Shown here: positions 14,604-22,309 of the stretch, piece after piece
How positions within the stretch are numbered: the stretch's first letter is position 1
How the letters are laid out: every line of letters starts with the position of its first letter
Assembly (NCBI GenBank): GCA_018828205.1
Contig: JAHJWA010000229.1
Coordinates: 1 to 33,285, forward strand
Source of the DNA: Alphaproteobacteria bacterium
Lineage (GTDB): Bacteria; Pseudomonadota; Alphaproteobacteria; Sphingomonadales; Sphingomonadaceae
Length of the DNA stretch: 33,285 nt
Direction: 5' to 3'
Program-made: the position numbers and the translations under genes
The notes under the pieces: generated by a model
The model's input: the letters and a program-made list of their open reading frames with translations, nothing else
Database searches by the model: none
What the model was told of the DNA's origin: nothing

Positions 14604-15244
14604 ACCCCGGCCGGTTCGTTGCGCTCGAGGGCGGGGAGGGTACGGGCAAGTCGACCCAGGCCCGGCTGCTGACCGATGCGCTTGCGGCGCGCGAGATCGA
14701 CGCCGTGCTCACCCGCGAACCGGGGGGGACCCCGGGCGCCGAAGCGATCCGCGCCCTGCTGCTCGATCCGCCGGGCGAGGGCTGGGGAATGCGCGCGGAG
14801 GCGCTGCTGTTCGCGGCGGCGCGCTCTGACCACGTCGAGCGGCTGATCCGCCCCGCGCTGGAGGCCGGGCGCTGGGTGGTGTGCGACCGCTTTCTCGATT
14901 CAAGTCGCGCCTACCAGGGCAGGGCCGGAATGCTCGGCGACGAACTCGTTCGCGCGCTCCACGAACAGGGAAGCGAAGGACTCCTGCCCGATCTGACGCT
15001 GGTGATCGCGGTCGAGGGCGCCACCGCCGCCGCGAGGTTGTCCGCCCGCGACGGTGCGGTTTCCGATGCGATCGGCGGGCGCGACGCGACCTATCACTCC
15101 AGCGTCAACGCCGCCTTCGTCGAATTCGCGGCAGCGGAGCCCGGCCGCTTTGCCATAATCGATGGCGAGGGCTCGGTGGAGGAAGTCCATGCCCGCATCC
15201 TCGCCGCTATCGAACCGCTGCTCGCAAGGGGTTCGAGCGCATGA
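14591..15244 (+). CDS. tmk: Thymidylate kinase
   Basis: Phosphorylates dTMP to dTDP in the cytoplasm. Of 217 aa, residues 8-22 hold the P-loop (RFVALEGGEGTGKSTQ). DR-motif and substrate residues lie in VVCDRFLDSSRAYQG. TREPGGTPGAEAIRALLL is the dTMP-binding segment typical of TMK. The lid region appears as ARLSARDG rather than a longer Arg-rich lid. GTG 14591 lies within the carboxypeptidase gene; TTG 14600, overlapping its TGA, is an alternative three codons later. Its own stop overlaps holB in an ATGA. tmk-holB is a widespread gene pair. Confidence 0.95.
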   Translation: MGRLNPGRFVALEGGEGTGKSTQARLLTDALAAREIDAVLTREPGGTPGAEAIRALLLDPPGEGWGMRAEALLFAAARSDHVERLIRPALEAGRWVVCDRFLDSSRAYQGRAGMLGDELVRALHEQGSEGLLPDLTLVIAVEGATAAARLSARDGAVSDAIGGRDATYHSSVNAAFVEFAAAEPGRFAIIDGEGSVEEVHARILAAIEPLLARGSSA

Positions 15245-16188
15245 TCGGCCACGACGACGCCTGGAGCGCGTGGCGCGATGCGATGGCGGGCGAGCGGATG
15301 CACCACGCCTGGCTGCTGGCGGGCAAGTCGGGGCTGGGCAAGATGCACTTCGCGCTCGCCGCTGCGCGCGAGCTGGTGGGGGCCGATCCGGGTGCCGAGC
15401 ACCATCCCGACATCTATATTCTCACGCATCTTCCCAAGGACGACAAGGAGGAGCGCAAGCGCGAGGAGGGCAAGCCCTTCGAGATCAAGCGCAACATCAC
15501 CATCGGCCAGATCCGATCGATGCAGCAGCGCCTCAACACCCGCCCGACGATGGGCGAGCGGCGCGCGATCATCGTCGATCCTGCCGACGATATGGAGCGC
15601 AACGCCTCCAACGCGCTGCTCAAGAGCCTGGAGGAGCCGCCGGTGGGCACCTTCTTCCTGCTGGTCAGCCATCGCCCGGCCAAGCTCCTCCCGACCATAC
15701 GTTCGCGCTGCCGCACGCTGCGGTTCCACGCGCTCGCCGATGAGGAGATCGCACAGCTGCTCGCGCGGCTGGCCCCCGATGCGAAGGATGCGACCCGCGC
15801 CGCTGCGCTTACCGCTGCCGCCGGTTCGCCCGGGCGCGCGCTGGCCTTCGTCGAACTCGGTCTGGGCCCCGTGGCCCAGATCCTGCACCTGATCGCGGAG
15901 CAGGGGGATCCCGAATTCACCCTGCGCGGCGAGCTGGTGTCGGCCATCGGCACGCGGCCCGATCGCGCCCGGCTCGAGGCGGTGCTCGAACTGGCGCGCT
16001 CGATCCTCGACGAGGGCCTGGCCGATCTCGACCGCAAGGTTGTGTCCCAGCGGATCGCCGCGCATGCCGAACTCGTCCGCCTCTCGGGCGAGATGCCGAC
16101 CTACAATTACGATCCGGGGCTGCTGGTGATGGAAATCGGCACCTTGCTCGCGGGCGCGGCGCAGTCTAGCGGAGGCCCCCATGGCTGA
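15241..16188 (+). CDS. holB: DNA polymerase III subunit delta'
   Basis: Clamp-loader subunit, 315 aa. The AAA+ core has HHAWLLAGKSGLGKMHFA in place of a standard Walker A (KM instead of KT/KS), in line with the non-hydrolysing role of delta'. It also has NASNALLKSLEEPP, a delta'/gamma hallmark, and TIRSRC (the SRC arginine finger). The zinc-binding cysteines of the E. coli protein are not apparent. A Lys/Glu-rich insertion (KDDKEERKREEGKP) is present near residue 70. ATGA overlap with tmk and an eight-base overlap with metG indicate one transcript. Confidence 0.93.
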   Translation: MIGHDDAWSAWRDAMAGERMHHAWLLAGKSGLGKMHFALAAARELVGADPGAEHHPDIYILTHLPKDDKEERKREEGKPFEIKRNITIGQIRSMQQRLNTRPTMGERRAIIVDPADDMERNASNALLKSLEEPPVGTFFLLVSHRPAKLLPTIRSRCRTLRFHALADEEIAQLLARLAPDAKDATRAAALTAAAGSPGRALAFVELGLGPVAQILHLIAEQGDPEFTLRGELVSAIGTRPDRARLEAVLELARSILDEGLADLDRKVVSQRIAAHAELVRLSGEMPTYNYDPGLLVMEIGTLLAGAAQSSGGPHG

Positions 16189-17737
16189 GCCCTTCTACAT
16201 TACCACTGCGATCAACTATCCCAACGGTCGCCCGCACATCGGCCACGCCTATGAGGCGATCGCCGCCGATGTCATCGCGCGCTTCCAGCGGTTGCGCGGG
16301 CGCGAGGTTCGGTTCCAGACCGGGACCGACGAACATGGGCTCAAAATGGCGCGCAAGGCCGCCGAGCAGGACCGCACACCGCGCGCTCTAGCCGATGAAA
16401 TGTCCGGATATTTCAAGGCAATGGATGACGCTCTTGATATTTCCTACGACCGCTTCATCCGCACGGTCGAGGACGATCACCACCGCGCAAGCCAGGCGAT
16501 CTGGCGGGCGATGGAGGCCAAGGGCGATCTCTATCTCGACCGCTACGAAGGCTGGTATTCGATCCGCGACGAGGCCTATTACGACGCCAGCGAGCTGAAC
16601 GAGACCGAGGCCGGCGAGAAGCTTTCGCCGCAGGGCACCCCGGTCGAATGGACCGTCGAGGAAAGCTGGTTCTTCCGCCTGTCGAACTATCAGGACAAAT
16701 TGCTCGAACTGCTGCGAACCCCGGGCTTTCTCGAGCCCGAGAGCCGGCGCAACGAGATGATTTCCTTCGTCGAGGGCGGATTGCGCGACCTCTCGGTCAG
16801 CCGCACCAGCTTCGACTGGGGGGTCAAGGTCCCGGGCAGCGACGAGCATGTGATGTATGTCTGGGTCGATGCGCTGACCAATTATCTGACCGGACTGGGC
16901 TATCCCGAGGACACCGGGGACTGGCGCCGCTTCTGGCCCGCCAGCCTGCACCTGATCGGCAAGGACATCGTCCGCTTCCACACGGTCTACTGGCCCGCCT
17001 TTCTGATGAGCGCCGATCTGCCGCCACCGCGCAAGGTCTTCGGCCACGGCTTCATCCTCAACCGCGGGCAGAAGGAATCCAAATCGCTCGGCAATGTCAC
17101 CGATCCGCTCGCGTTGGCGGAGAATTTCGGGGTCGACAATCTGCGCTATTTCCTGATGCGCGAAGTCGCCTTCGGACAGGACGGCAGCTATTCGGCCGAG
17201 GCGATCGTGGCGCGCTGCAACGCCGAGCTTGCCAACAGCTTCGGCAATCTGGTCCAGCGCGCCTTGTCGATGGTGCACAAGAATCTGGACGGCGCGCTGC
17301 GCGCCTTTTCTCAGACCGATGCGGACCGGGCGCTGCTGGCAACGGTGCGCAAATCCTGCGGCGAAAGCCTGCCCGAGCGCTTCGAGGCGCTCGATTTCAG
17401 CCAGGGGATCGAAGCCTGGATGCAGGCGGTCTGGGCCTGCAATCAATATGTCGATGAGCAGGCGCCCTGGGCGCTCAAGAAGACCGATCCGGAGCGGATG
17501 GAAGCGGTGCTGCTGACGCTGGTGCTCGCCATTCGCGATCTCGCGCTGGCGATCCAACCCGTGATCCCGACCCGCGCCGGTGCGGTGCTCGACATGCTCG
17601 GGATCCGCGATGACGAGCGCAATTATGCCGATCTCGACAATGCGGGCTGGTACGACGCGCTGGTCGCGGCCGGACACGTTATCGCCAAGCCCGAACCGAT
17701 GTTCCCGCGGCTCGAACTCGCCACCGAGGACGCGTGA
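16181..17737 (+). CDS. metG: Methionyl-tRNA synthetase
   Basis: Class I aminoacyl-tRNA synthetase charging tRNA-Met. In 518 aa it shows the HIGH motif as PHIGH (19-22) after INYPNGR, a connective domain without the usual Cys knot (SIRDEAYYDASEL), and the second signature as KESKS (298-302, GQKESKSLGN) instead of KMSKS. The anticodon-binding helical domain follows, with WMQAVWACNQYVDEQAPWALKK. No C-terminal EMAP/tRNA-binding domain is present, as in other short alphaproteobacterial enzymes. It starts inside holB and its TGA overlaps the TatD start by one base (TGATG). Confidence 0.95.
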   Translation: MAEPFYITTAINYPNGRPHIGHAYEAIAADVIARFQRLRGREVRFQTGTDEHGLKMARKAAEQDRTPRALADEMSGYFKAMDDALDISYDRFIRTVEDDHHRASQAIWRAMEAKGDLYLDRYEGWYSIRDEAYYDASELNETEAGEKLSPQGTPVEWTVEESWFFRLSNYQDKLLELLRTPGFLEPESRRNEMISFVEGGLRDLSVSRTSFDWGVKVPGSDEHVMYVWVDALTNYLTGLGYPEDTGDWRRFWPASLHLIGKDIVRFHTVYWPAFLMSADLPPPRKVFGHGFILNRGQKESKSLGNVTDPLALAENFGVDNLRYFLMREVAFGQDGSYSAEAIVARCNAELANSFGNLVQRALSMVHKNLDGALRAFSQTDADRALLATVRKSCGESLPERFEALDFSQGIEAWMQAVWACNQYVDEQAPWALKKTDPERMEAVLLTLVLAIRDLALAIQPVIPTRAGAVLDMLGIRDDERNYADLDNAGWYDALVAAGHVIAKPEPMFPRLELATEDA

Positions 17738-18513
17738 TGCTGGTCGATAGCCACTGCCATCTGGAATATAAGGGCCTCGTCGAGGAACAGGCTGCGGTGC
17801 TCGATCGAGCGCGCGCCGCGGGGGTGAAGACCTTCCTCAACATCTCGACCAAGCGCTCAGAATGGGGTCAGGTCGTGGGCACCGCCGAGCGCGAGCCGGA
17901 CGTTTACGCCAGCGTCGGGATCCACCCGCACCACGCCGACGATCACCAGGATCTGACCCATGCGGAGCTGCGCGAAGCCACCGACAACCCGCGGGTCATC
18001 GGGATCGGCGAGACCGGTCTCGACTATTATTACGAGCATTCGGATCGCGCGGCGCAGCAACGCCTGTTTCGGCTTCATATCGCGGTGGCGCGCGAGGTGC
18101 AGCTGCCGGTGATCATCCACACCCGCGACGCCGAGGACGACACGCTCGCCATTCTCGAGGACGAGCTGGGGAAGGGCGGTTTCCCGGCGCTGATCCACTG
18201 CTTCACCGCCTCGGCGCAATTCGGCGAGAAGGTGCTCGCGCTGGGCCTTTCGATCTCGATCTCGGGGATCGTCACCTTCAAGAACGCGCGCGATCTGCAG
18301 GCGGTGGCGAAGACCGTTCCGGGCGACCGGCTGCTGGTCGAGACCGACAGCCCGTTCCTCGCACCCGTGCCGCATCGCGGCAAGCCTTGCGAGCCGGGCT
18401 TCGTCCGCGACACCGCGGCCTTCCTCGCCGAATTGCGCGGCGAGAGCCTCGACCATCTCGCCGAGACCACCACGCGCAATTTTCATGCCTTGTTCGCGAA
18501 GGCCGCGGCGTGA
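17737..18513 (+). CDS. TatD-family metal-dependent hydrolase/DNase
   Basis: A 258-aa TIM-barrel hydrolase. Metal ligands appear as DSHCHLE (H6, H8), GETGLDYYY (Glu), IIHTRDAEDD (His), IHCFTAS (His) and ETDSPFLAPVPHRGK (Asp), the standard TatD signature set. Family members are 3'-5' exonucleases or D-aminoacyl-tRNA deacylases; which applies here cannot be told. ATG 17737 overlaps the metG stop. A GTG one codon earlier is possible. A metG-tatD-metallohydrolase order is common in bacteria. Confidence 0.92.
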   Translation: MLVDSHCHLEYKGLVEEQAAVLDRARAAGVKTFLNISTKRSEWGQVVGTAEREPDVYASVGIHPHHADDHQDLTHAELREATDNPRVIGIGETGLDYYYEHSDRAAQQRLFRLHIAVAREVQLPVIIHTRDAEDDTLAILEDELGKGGFPALIHCFTASAQFGEKVLALGLSISISGIVTFKNARDLQAVAKTVPGDRLLVETDSPFLAPVPHRGKPCEPGFVRDTAAFLAELRGESLDHLAETTTRNFHALFAKAAA

Positions 18514-19277
18514 AGCTGCTGATGCTCGGCTCGGGCACCTCGACCGGGGTGCCGCGGATCGGCAACGATTGGGGCGAATGCGACCCCGCCGAACCGCGCA
18601 ACCGCCGGACCCGCGTCTCGATCCTGGTCGAGAACGACGCCGGTCAGCGGATCCTGATCGACACCTCGACCGATCTGCGCCAGCAATTGCTGACCAACGG
18701 CATCGACCGGGTCGACGCGGTGCTGTGGACGCATGATCATGCCGATCATTGCCACGGGATCGATGATCTGCGCGTGATGCGCTACGACCGCAGCAATGCG
18801 CTGCCGGGCTATGCCGATCCCAAGACCGCGCGGAACCTGCGCCGAAGGTTCGACTATGTCTTCGAAGGCCAGCATGGCTATCCGACACTGATCGAGCTGT
18901 CCGACCTGCGCGACCAGCGACTGGTCGCCGGCTTCTCGCTCGAATGGGTCGAGATGCCGCACGGACCGACACACAGCACCGGGTTCCGGCTCGAGGCCGA
19001 TGGCGCGTCGCTGGTCTATGCGACCGATTACAGCGAAATCACGCCGCAGATGCTGTCCTGTTTCGCCGGGGTCGATCTGCTCGTGAGCGATTGCCTGCGC
19101 CGCGCGCCGCATCCCACGCATGCCAGCCTGGGCCTGGCGCTGGAGCTGGCTTCGAAAACCAAGGCGAAGAAGACCGTGTTGACCCATCTCGACAAGAGCA
19201 TGGATTACCGCGCCTTGTCCCAGGAAGTGCCCAAACGCGTCATCGTCGGCTACGACGGCCTGGAACTGGCGGCATGA
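18510..19277 (+). CDS. MBL-fold metallo-hydrolase (PhnP-like)
   Basis: A 255-aa metallo-beta-lactamase-fold enzyme. The start GTG 18510 overlaps the tatD stop (GTGA) and yields MKLLMLGSGTSTGVPRIG, the PhnP/YcbX-type N-terminus. Metal ligands lie in WTHDHADHCHG (HxHxDH), MPHGPTHSTG (His), YATDYSE (Asp) and LTHLDKSMDY (His). PhnP members are cyclic ribose phosphodiesterases, but no phn genes are here, so a housekeeping phosphodiesterase role is more likely. Coupled to tatD and to the next small gene by 4-base overlaps. Confidence 0.9.
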   Translation: MKLLMLGSGTSTGVPRIGNDWGECDPAEPRNRRTRVSILVENDAGQRILIDTSTDLRQQLLTNGIDRVDAVLWTHDHADHCHGIDDLRVMRYDRSNALPGYADPKTARNLRRRFDYVFEGQHGYPTLIELSDLRDQRLVAGFSLEWVEMPHGPTHSTGFRLEADGASLVYATDYSEITPQMLSCFAGVDLLVSDCLRRAPHPTHASLGLALELASKTKAKKTVLTHLDKSMDYRALSQEVPKRVIVGYDGLELAA

Positions 19278-19444
19278 GCCAATTCGATGTCGTCTCGATC
19301 ATCTCGTTGGTGGGTTTTCTGGTGCTGGCGATCAGCGCGCTGTCCGCGCATCGGCTGTCGCTCAGGAAGGGCGTGGTCATGGCTTTGGCCTGGGCCGCGA
19401 TCTTCGCGATCGTTGTGCTGTTCATCAGCCTGATCGAGGGATGA
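19274..19444 (+). CDS. 56-aa two-helix membrane protein (hypothetical)
   Basis: An ATGA overlap with the preceding metallo-hydrolase starts a 56-aa protein. Two hydrophobic helices (VVSIISLVGFLVLAISALS and VVMALAWAAIFAIVVLFISLI) are joined by a basic HRLSLRKG turn, giving a hairpin with both ends probably periplasmic by the positive-inside rule. No family is recognised. Tight coupling and a clean hydrophobic pattern argue that it is real. Confidence 0.7.
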   Translation: MSQFDVVSIISLVGFLVLAISALSAHRLSLRKGVVMALAWAAIFAIVVLFISLIEG

Positions 19445-19474
19445 CCGCCCTCTGCGCCCCGCCTCTTGTTTAAC

Positions 19475-19488
19475 ATAATATATATTAT
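19475..19488. promoter_or_regulatory. AT-only 14-bp palindrome upstream of mazG
   Basis: ATAATATATATTAT is a perfect palindrome in an otherwise very GC-rich neighbourhood, ten bases before the mazG ATG and downstream of the small membrane-protein gene. It could be an operator or the -10 region of a mazG promoter (TATATT, with TTGTTT some bases upstream at poor spacing). No Shine-Dalgarno is visible between it and the ATG. Confidence 0.4.
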
Positions 19489-19497
19489 CATTCCAAT

Positions 19498-20268
19498 ATG
19501 CCCGACGCATCCAGCCAACTGACCCGCCTCCTCGCCGTCATGGCCCGGCTGCGCGATCCCGAGCGCGGCTGCGAATGGGATCTGGCGCAGGACTTCGCCT
19601 CCATCGCGCCCTATACGATCGAGGAAGCCTACGAAGTCGCCGATGCGATCGAGCGTTCCGACATGGACGATTTGCGCGGCGAACTCGGCGACCTGTTGCT
19701 TCAGGTCGTGTTCCATGCGCGCATGGCGGAAGAAGCCGGACATTTCGCTTTCGCCGATGTCGCCCGATCCATCGCCGACAAGATGGAAGCCCGCCACCCG
19801 CATATCTTCGGCGACGAGGCCGGCAGCATGGCCGAGACGCGCTGGGAAAACCTCAAGCAGTCCGAGCGCGAGGCGGCCGGGGCGACCAGCGCCCTGGATG
19901 GGGTGGCCAAGGCGCTTCCCGCGCTGATGCGGGCCCAGAAACTGCAGAAACGCGCCGCACGCATCGGCTTCGACTGGCCCGATGTCGCAGGCCCCAAAGC
20001 GAAGATTTTCGAGGAAATCGAGGAACTTGAAAGCGCCTCGTGCGAAACCCGCGAAGAGGAAGCCGGCGACCTGCTGTTCGCGGCGGTCAATCTGGTCCGC
20101 GCTTATGGGATGGATGCCGAAGAAGCGCTTCGCGCCGCCAATACCAAATTCGAACGGCGCTTCCGGGCGATGGAAGAGCTTGCTCATGGCGACTTCGCCG
20201 ATCTCTCGCTCGACCAGCAGGAAGCGCTCTGGCAAGCCGTTAAACGCGGCGAGAAAAACGCCTCCTAA
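19498..20268 (+). CDS. mazG: Nucleoside triphosphate pyrophosphohydrolase
   Basis: House-cleaning enzyme hydrolysing (d)NTPs to NMP and PPi. In 256 aa it carries two tandem MazG domains. The first has LTRLLAVMARLRDPERGCEWD, IEEAYEVADAI (E42, E43, E46) and GELGDLLLQVVFHARM (E62, D65). The second has EIEELESA and EEEAGDLLFAAVNLVRAYG. This matches the dimeric long MazG form. The start lacks a Shine-Dalgarno. Its TAA interlocks with the TAG of the convergent hflX gene. Confidence 0.95.
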   Translation: MPDASSQLTRLLAVMARLRDPERGCEWDLAQDFASIAPYTIEEAYEVADAIERSDMDDLRGELGDLLLQVVFHARMAEEAGHFAFADVARSIADKMEARHPHIFGDEAGSMAETRWENLKQSEREAAGATSALDGVAKALPALMRAQKLQKRAARIGFDWPDVAGPKAKIFEEIEELESASCETREEEAGDLLFAAVNLVRAYGMDAEEALRAANTKFERRFRAMEELAHGDFADLSLDQQEALWQAVKRGEKNAS

Positions 20269-21584
20269 AGCGAGGAAAACCTACCAAATTCCTTCGGCGT
20301 CAACCGGACAGACAGCAGCCGCACGGGACCTTCGCCCAGATCGGCGCTCTGTTCCTCGATGACCTGGCCATGCTGATGCAACCAGGCACTGCGCATCCCG
20401 TCTCCCGCGGTCAGCTCGATCTCATAAGTGCGCGAATCCTGCGTCAGCAGCGCATCGATCCGCTCGAGCAGGGTCTCGACCCCCTCCCCCGTCAACGCCG
20501 AGATCGGAATGCTTCGGTCGTCATGCGAGGCGATCTCGGTGAGTTCCGCCCGCCGCTCGTCAGGCAGTGCGTCGAACTTGTTCCAGGCTTCCAGCATCGG
20601 GATCTCGCTTGCCCCGCTTTCGCGATCGATCACCTCGAGATCGGTCAGAATCTGCAGAACCTGCTGCTTCTGCGCCGCGGCATCGGGATTGGCCATGTCG
20701 CGGACATGGACGATCACATCGGCGCCCGTGACCTCTTCGAGAGTCGCGCGGAAGGCTGCGACCAGCTGGGTGGGCAGATCGGAGATAAACCCGACGGTGT
20801 CCGACAGAATCGCCTTCTCGATCCCGGGCAGCTCGATCGCGCGCATCGTCGGATCGAGCGTGGCGAACAGCAGATCTTCCGCCATGACGTCGGAGCCGGT
20901 CAAGCTATTGAATAGAGTGGATTTCCCGGCGTTAGTATAGCCCACCAGCGCGATCACCGGCCAGGGCGCCCTGCCCCGTCTGGCGCGATGCAGCGCGCGC
21001 GTCTTGCGGACCTGCTCCAGCTCCTTGCGCAGCTGCCCCATCCGCCCGCGGATCAAACGGCGGTCGGCCTCGATCTGCGTTTCGCCCGGACCGCCGAGGA
21101 AGCCGAAGCCGCCGCGCTGACGCTCGAGGTGGGTCCAGCTGCGCACCAGCCGACTCTGCTGGTAATCCAGATGTGCCAGCTCGACCTGAAGCCGGCCCTC
21201 GGCGGTCGCGGCGCGTTCGCCGAAGATTTCGAGAATCAGTCCGGTGCGATCGATGACCTTGCGCGCCAGCTTGTCTTCGAGATTGCGCTGCTGGATCGGG
21301 GTCAGCGTCCCGTCGACCACCACCAACTCGGCCTCTTCCTGTTCGCACTGGATGCGGATGTTGTCGACCTGGCCCGAACCGAACATCAGATTCGGCTTCA
21401 CCTGCCGCACGGGCAGCACGAAAGCCTCGGCGATCTCGATGCCGATCGCGAGCGCCAGCCCCTTCGCCTCCTCGAGCCGCGATTCGGCATCGAGTTCGTA
21501 GGACTGGCCGCGAATATCGGGACAGATGACGAGAGCCCGCGCACCGCGCGAGACTTCACCCAGCAGGTCGTCGTCGAAGCTCAG
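20265..21584 (-). CDS. hflX: Ribosome-associated GTPase HflX (CTG start)
   Basis: GTPase that splits stalled 70S ribosomes. Downstream motifs are clear: the HflX-domain segment GSGQVDNIRIQ, GGPGETQIEADRRLI (about 165-179), the G1 P-loop GYTNAGKS (215-222), G3 LSDTVGFISDLP and G4 AWNKFD. The first ordinary start in frame (GTG 21419) would delete the conserved first strand and helix. Those residues (GEVSRGARALVICPDIRG, then ESRLEEAKGLALAIGIE) are encoded in frame upstream with no ATG, GTG or TTG. The only workable start is CTG 21584, overlapping the hfq TGA as CTGA, with AAGGTGAAG just upstream. From there the protein is 439 aa, the usual length. It is the last gene of the hfq-hflX unit. Confidence 0.93.
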   Translation of the reverse strand: MSFDDDLLGEVSRGARALVICPDIRGQSYELDAESRLEEAKGLALAIGIEIAEAFVLPVRQVKPNLMFGSGQVDNIRIQCEQEEAELVVVDGTLTPIQQRNLEDKLARKVIDRTGLILEIFGERAATAEGRLQVELAHLDYQQSRLVRSWTHLERQRGGFGFLGGPGETQIEADRRLIRGRMGQLRKELEQVRKTRALHRARRGRAPWPVIALVGYTNAGKSTLFNSLTGSDVMAEDLLFATLDPTMRAIELPGIEKAILSDTVGFISDLPTQLVAAFRATLEEVTGADVIVHVRDMANPDAAAQKQQVLQILTDLEVIDRESGASEIPMLEAWNKFDALPDERRAELTEIASHDDRSIPISALTGEGVETLLERIDALLTQDSRTYEIELTAGDGMRSAWLHQHGQVIEEQSADLGEGPVRLLSVRLTPKEFGRFSSL

Positions 21585-22138
21585 TTTTCTTCACCTTCCC
21601 AGTCGTCCGACAGATCGACCGCGGTGGCGGGCTGGATCGTCGAGACGGCGTGTTTGTAAGCGAGCTGAACATAGCCCTCGCGTTCCAGCAGCATGCAGAA
21701 CAGATCATAGGCGGCGATCCGACCCTGGAGCATCACGCCGTTGACGAGGAACATCGTCACCTGCGCCTCGGCCTCGCTTACCCGGCTCAGAAACACATCC
21801 TGCAACAGGCGCTGCTTCGCGCCCGAACCCTGCCGGGCGAACTGGTCCGCATCGAGCGGCGAGCCGGGCATGATCGTCGAAATCGCGTGCTTGTAGACCA
21901 GCTGCGCCTGGCCATCGCGGCGCAGCAGGATCGAGAAATTGTCGAACCAGGTGATGATGCCCTGCAGCTTGACGCCTTTGACCAAGAACATGGTGACGGG
22001 CACCTTGTTCTTGCGCAGCAGGTTGAGGAAGCCATCCTGGAGGTTCTGCGGCTTGCCGCCAGATTGTTTGGCCGCGGGCTTTTCCGCCTCCACAGGCTTT
22101 TCCGCGCGCGGGCGTGCGGATAGGGTCTTCTCGGACAT
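21581..22138 (-). CDS. hfq: Tandem-repeat Hfq (two Sm-like domains fused)
   Basis: RNA chaperone for sRNA-mRNA pairing. A charged Ala/Lys/Pro-rich N-terminal tail (1-30) is followed by a first Hfq domain (31-91: QNLQDGFLNLLRKNKVPVTM, FDNFSILL, YKHAIST) and, after a 17-residue linker, a second one (109-170: QRLLQDVFLSRVSEAEAQVTMF, YDLFCMLL, YKHAVST). An acidic tail DLSDDWEGEEN resembles the E. coli rim-regulating acidic tip. Both repeats keep the proximal-site YKHA. The basic rim patch is RKNK in repeat 1 but SEAEA in repeat 2, so the second domain has probably lost rim RNA contacts. A hexameric ring would need three such chains. AGGAGG precedes the ATG. The position after ntrX and before hflX is typical. 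Confidence 0.95.
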   Translation of the reverse strand: MSEKTLSARPRAEKPVEAEKPAAKQSGGKPQNLQDGFLNLLRKNKVPVTMFLVKGVKLQGIITWFDNFSILLRRDGQAQLVYKHAISTIMPGSPLDADQFARQGSGAKQRLLQDVFLSRVSEAEAQVTMFLVNGVMLQGRIAAYDLFCMLLEREGYVQLAYKHAVSTIQPATAVDLSDDWEGEEN

Positions 22139-22309
22139 GAATCTGCCTCCTGTTGTTGGCGGCCGCTACGCGCAGTCCGCAATCTGGAGAGCCCACCCGG
22201 CCCGCTGCCGGATGCGCTACCCGTGTAATCTGCGCGAATGTGGGTCGTGCCGCCCAAAACACAAATGCTTTTAGCGCCGCCGCGTTCCGCGTCTAGTCGG
22301 CGAGGGGGC
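22139..22309. promoter_or_regulatory. ntrX-hfq intergenic region, probable hfq promoter
   Basis: A 171-base gap on the minus-strand operon. Next to hfq it holds an AGGAGG Shine-Dalgarno (about 22144-22149 on the plus-strand numbering). The gap is the largest inside the block, so hfq-hflX probably has its own promoter here. I could not assign -35/-10 boxes, and found no T-tailed terminator for ntrX. Confidence 0.4.
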
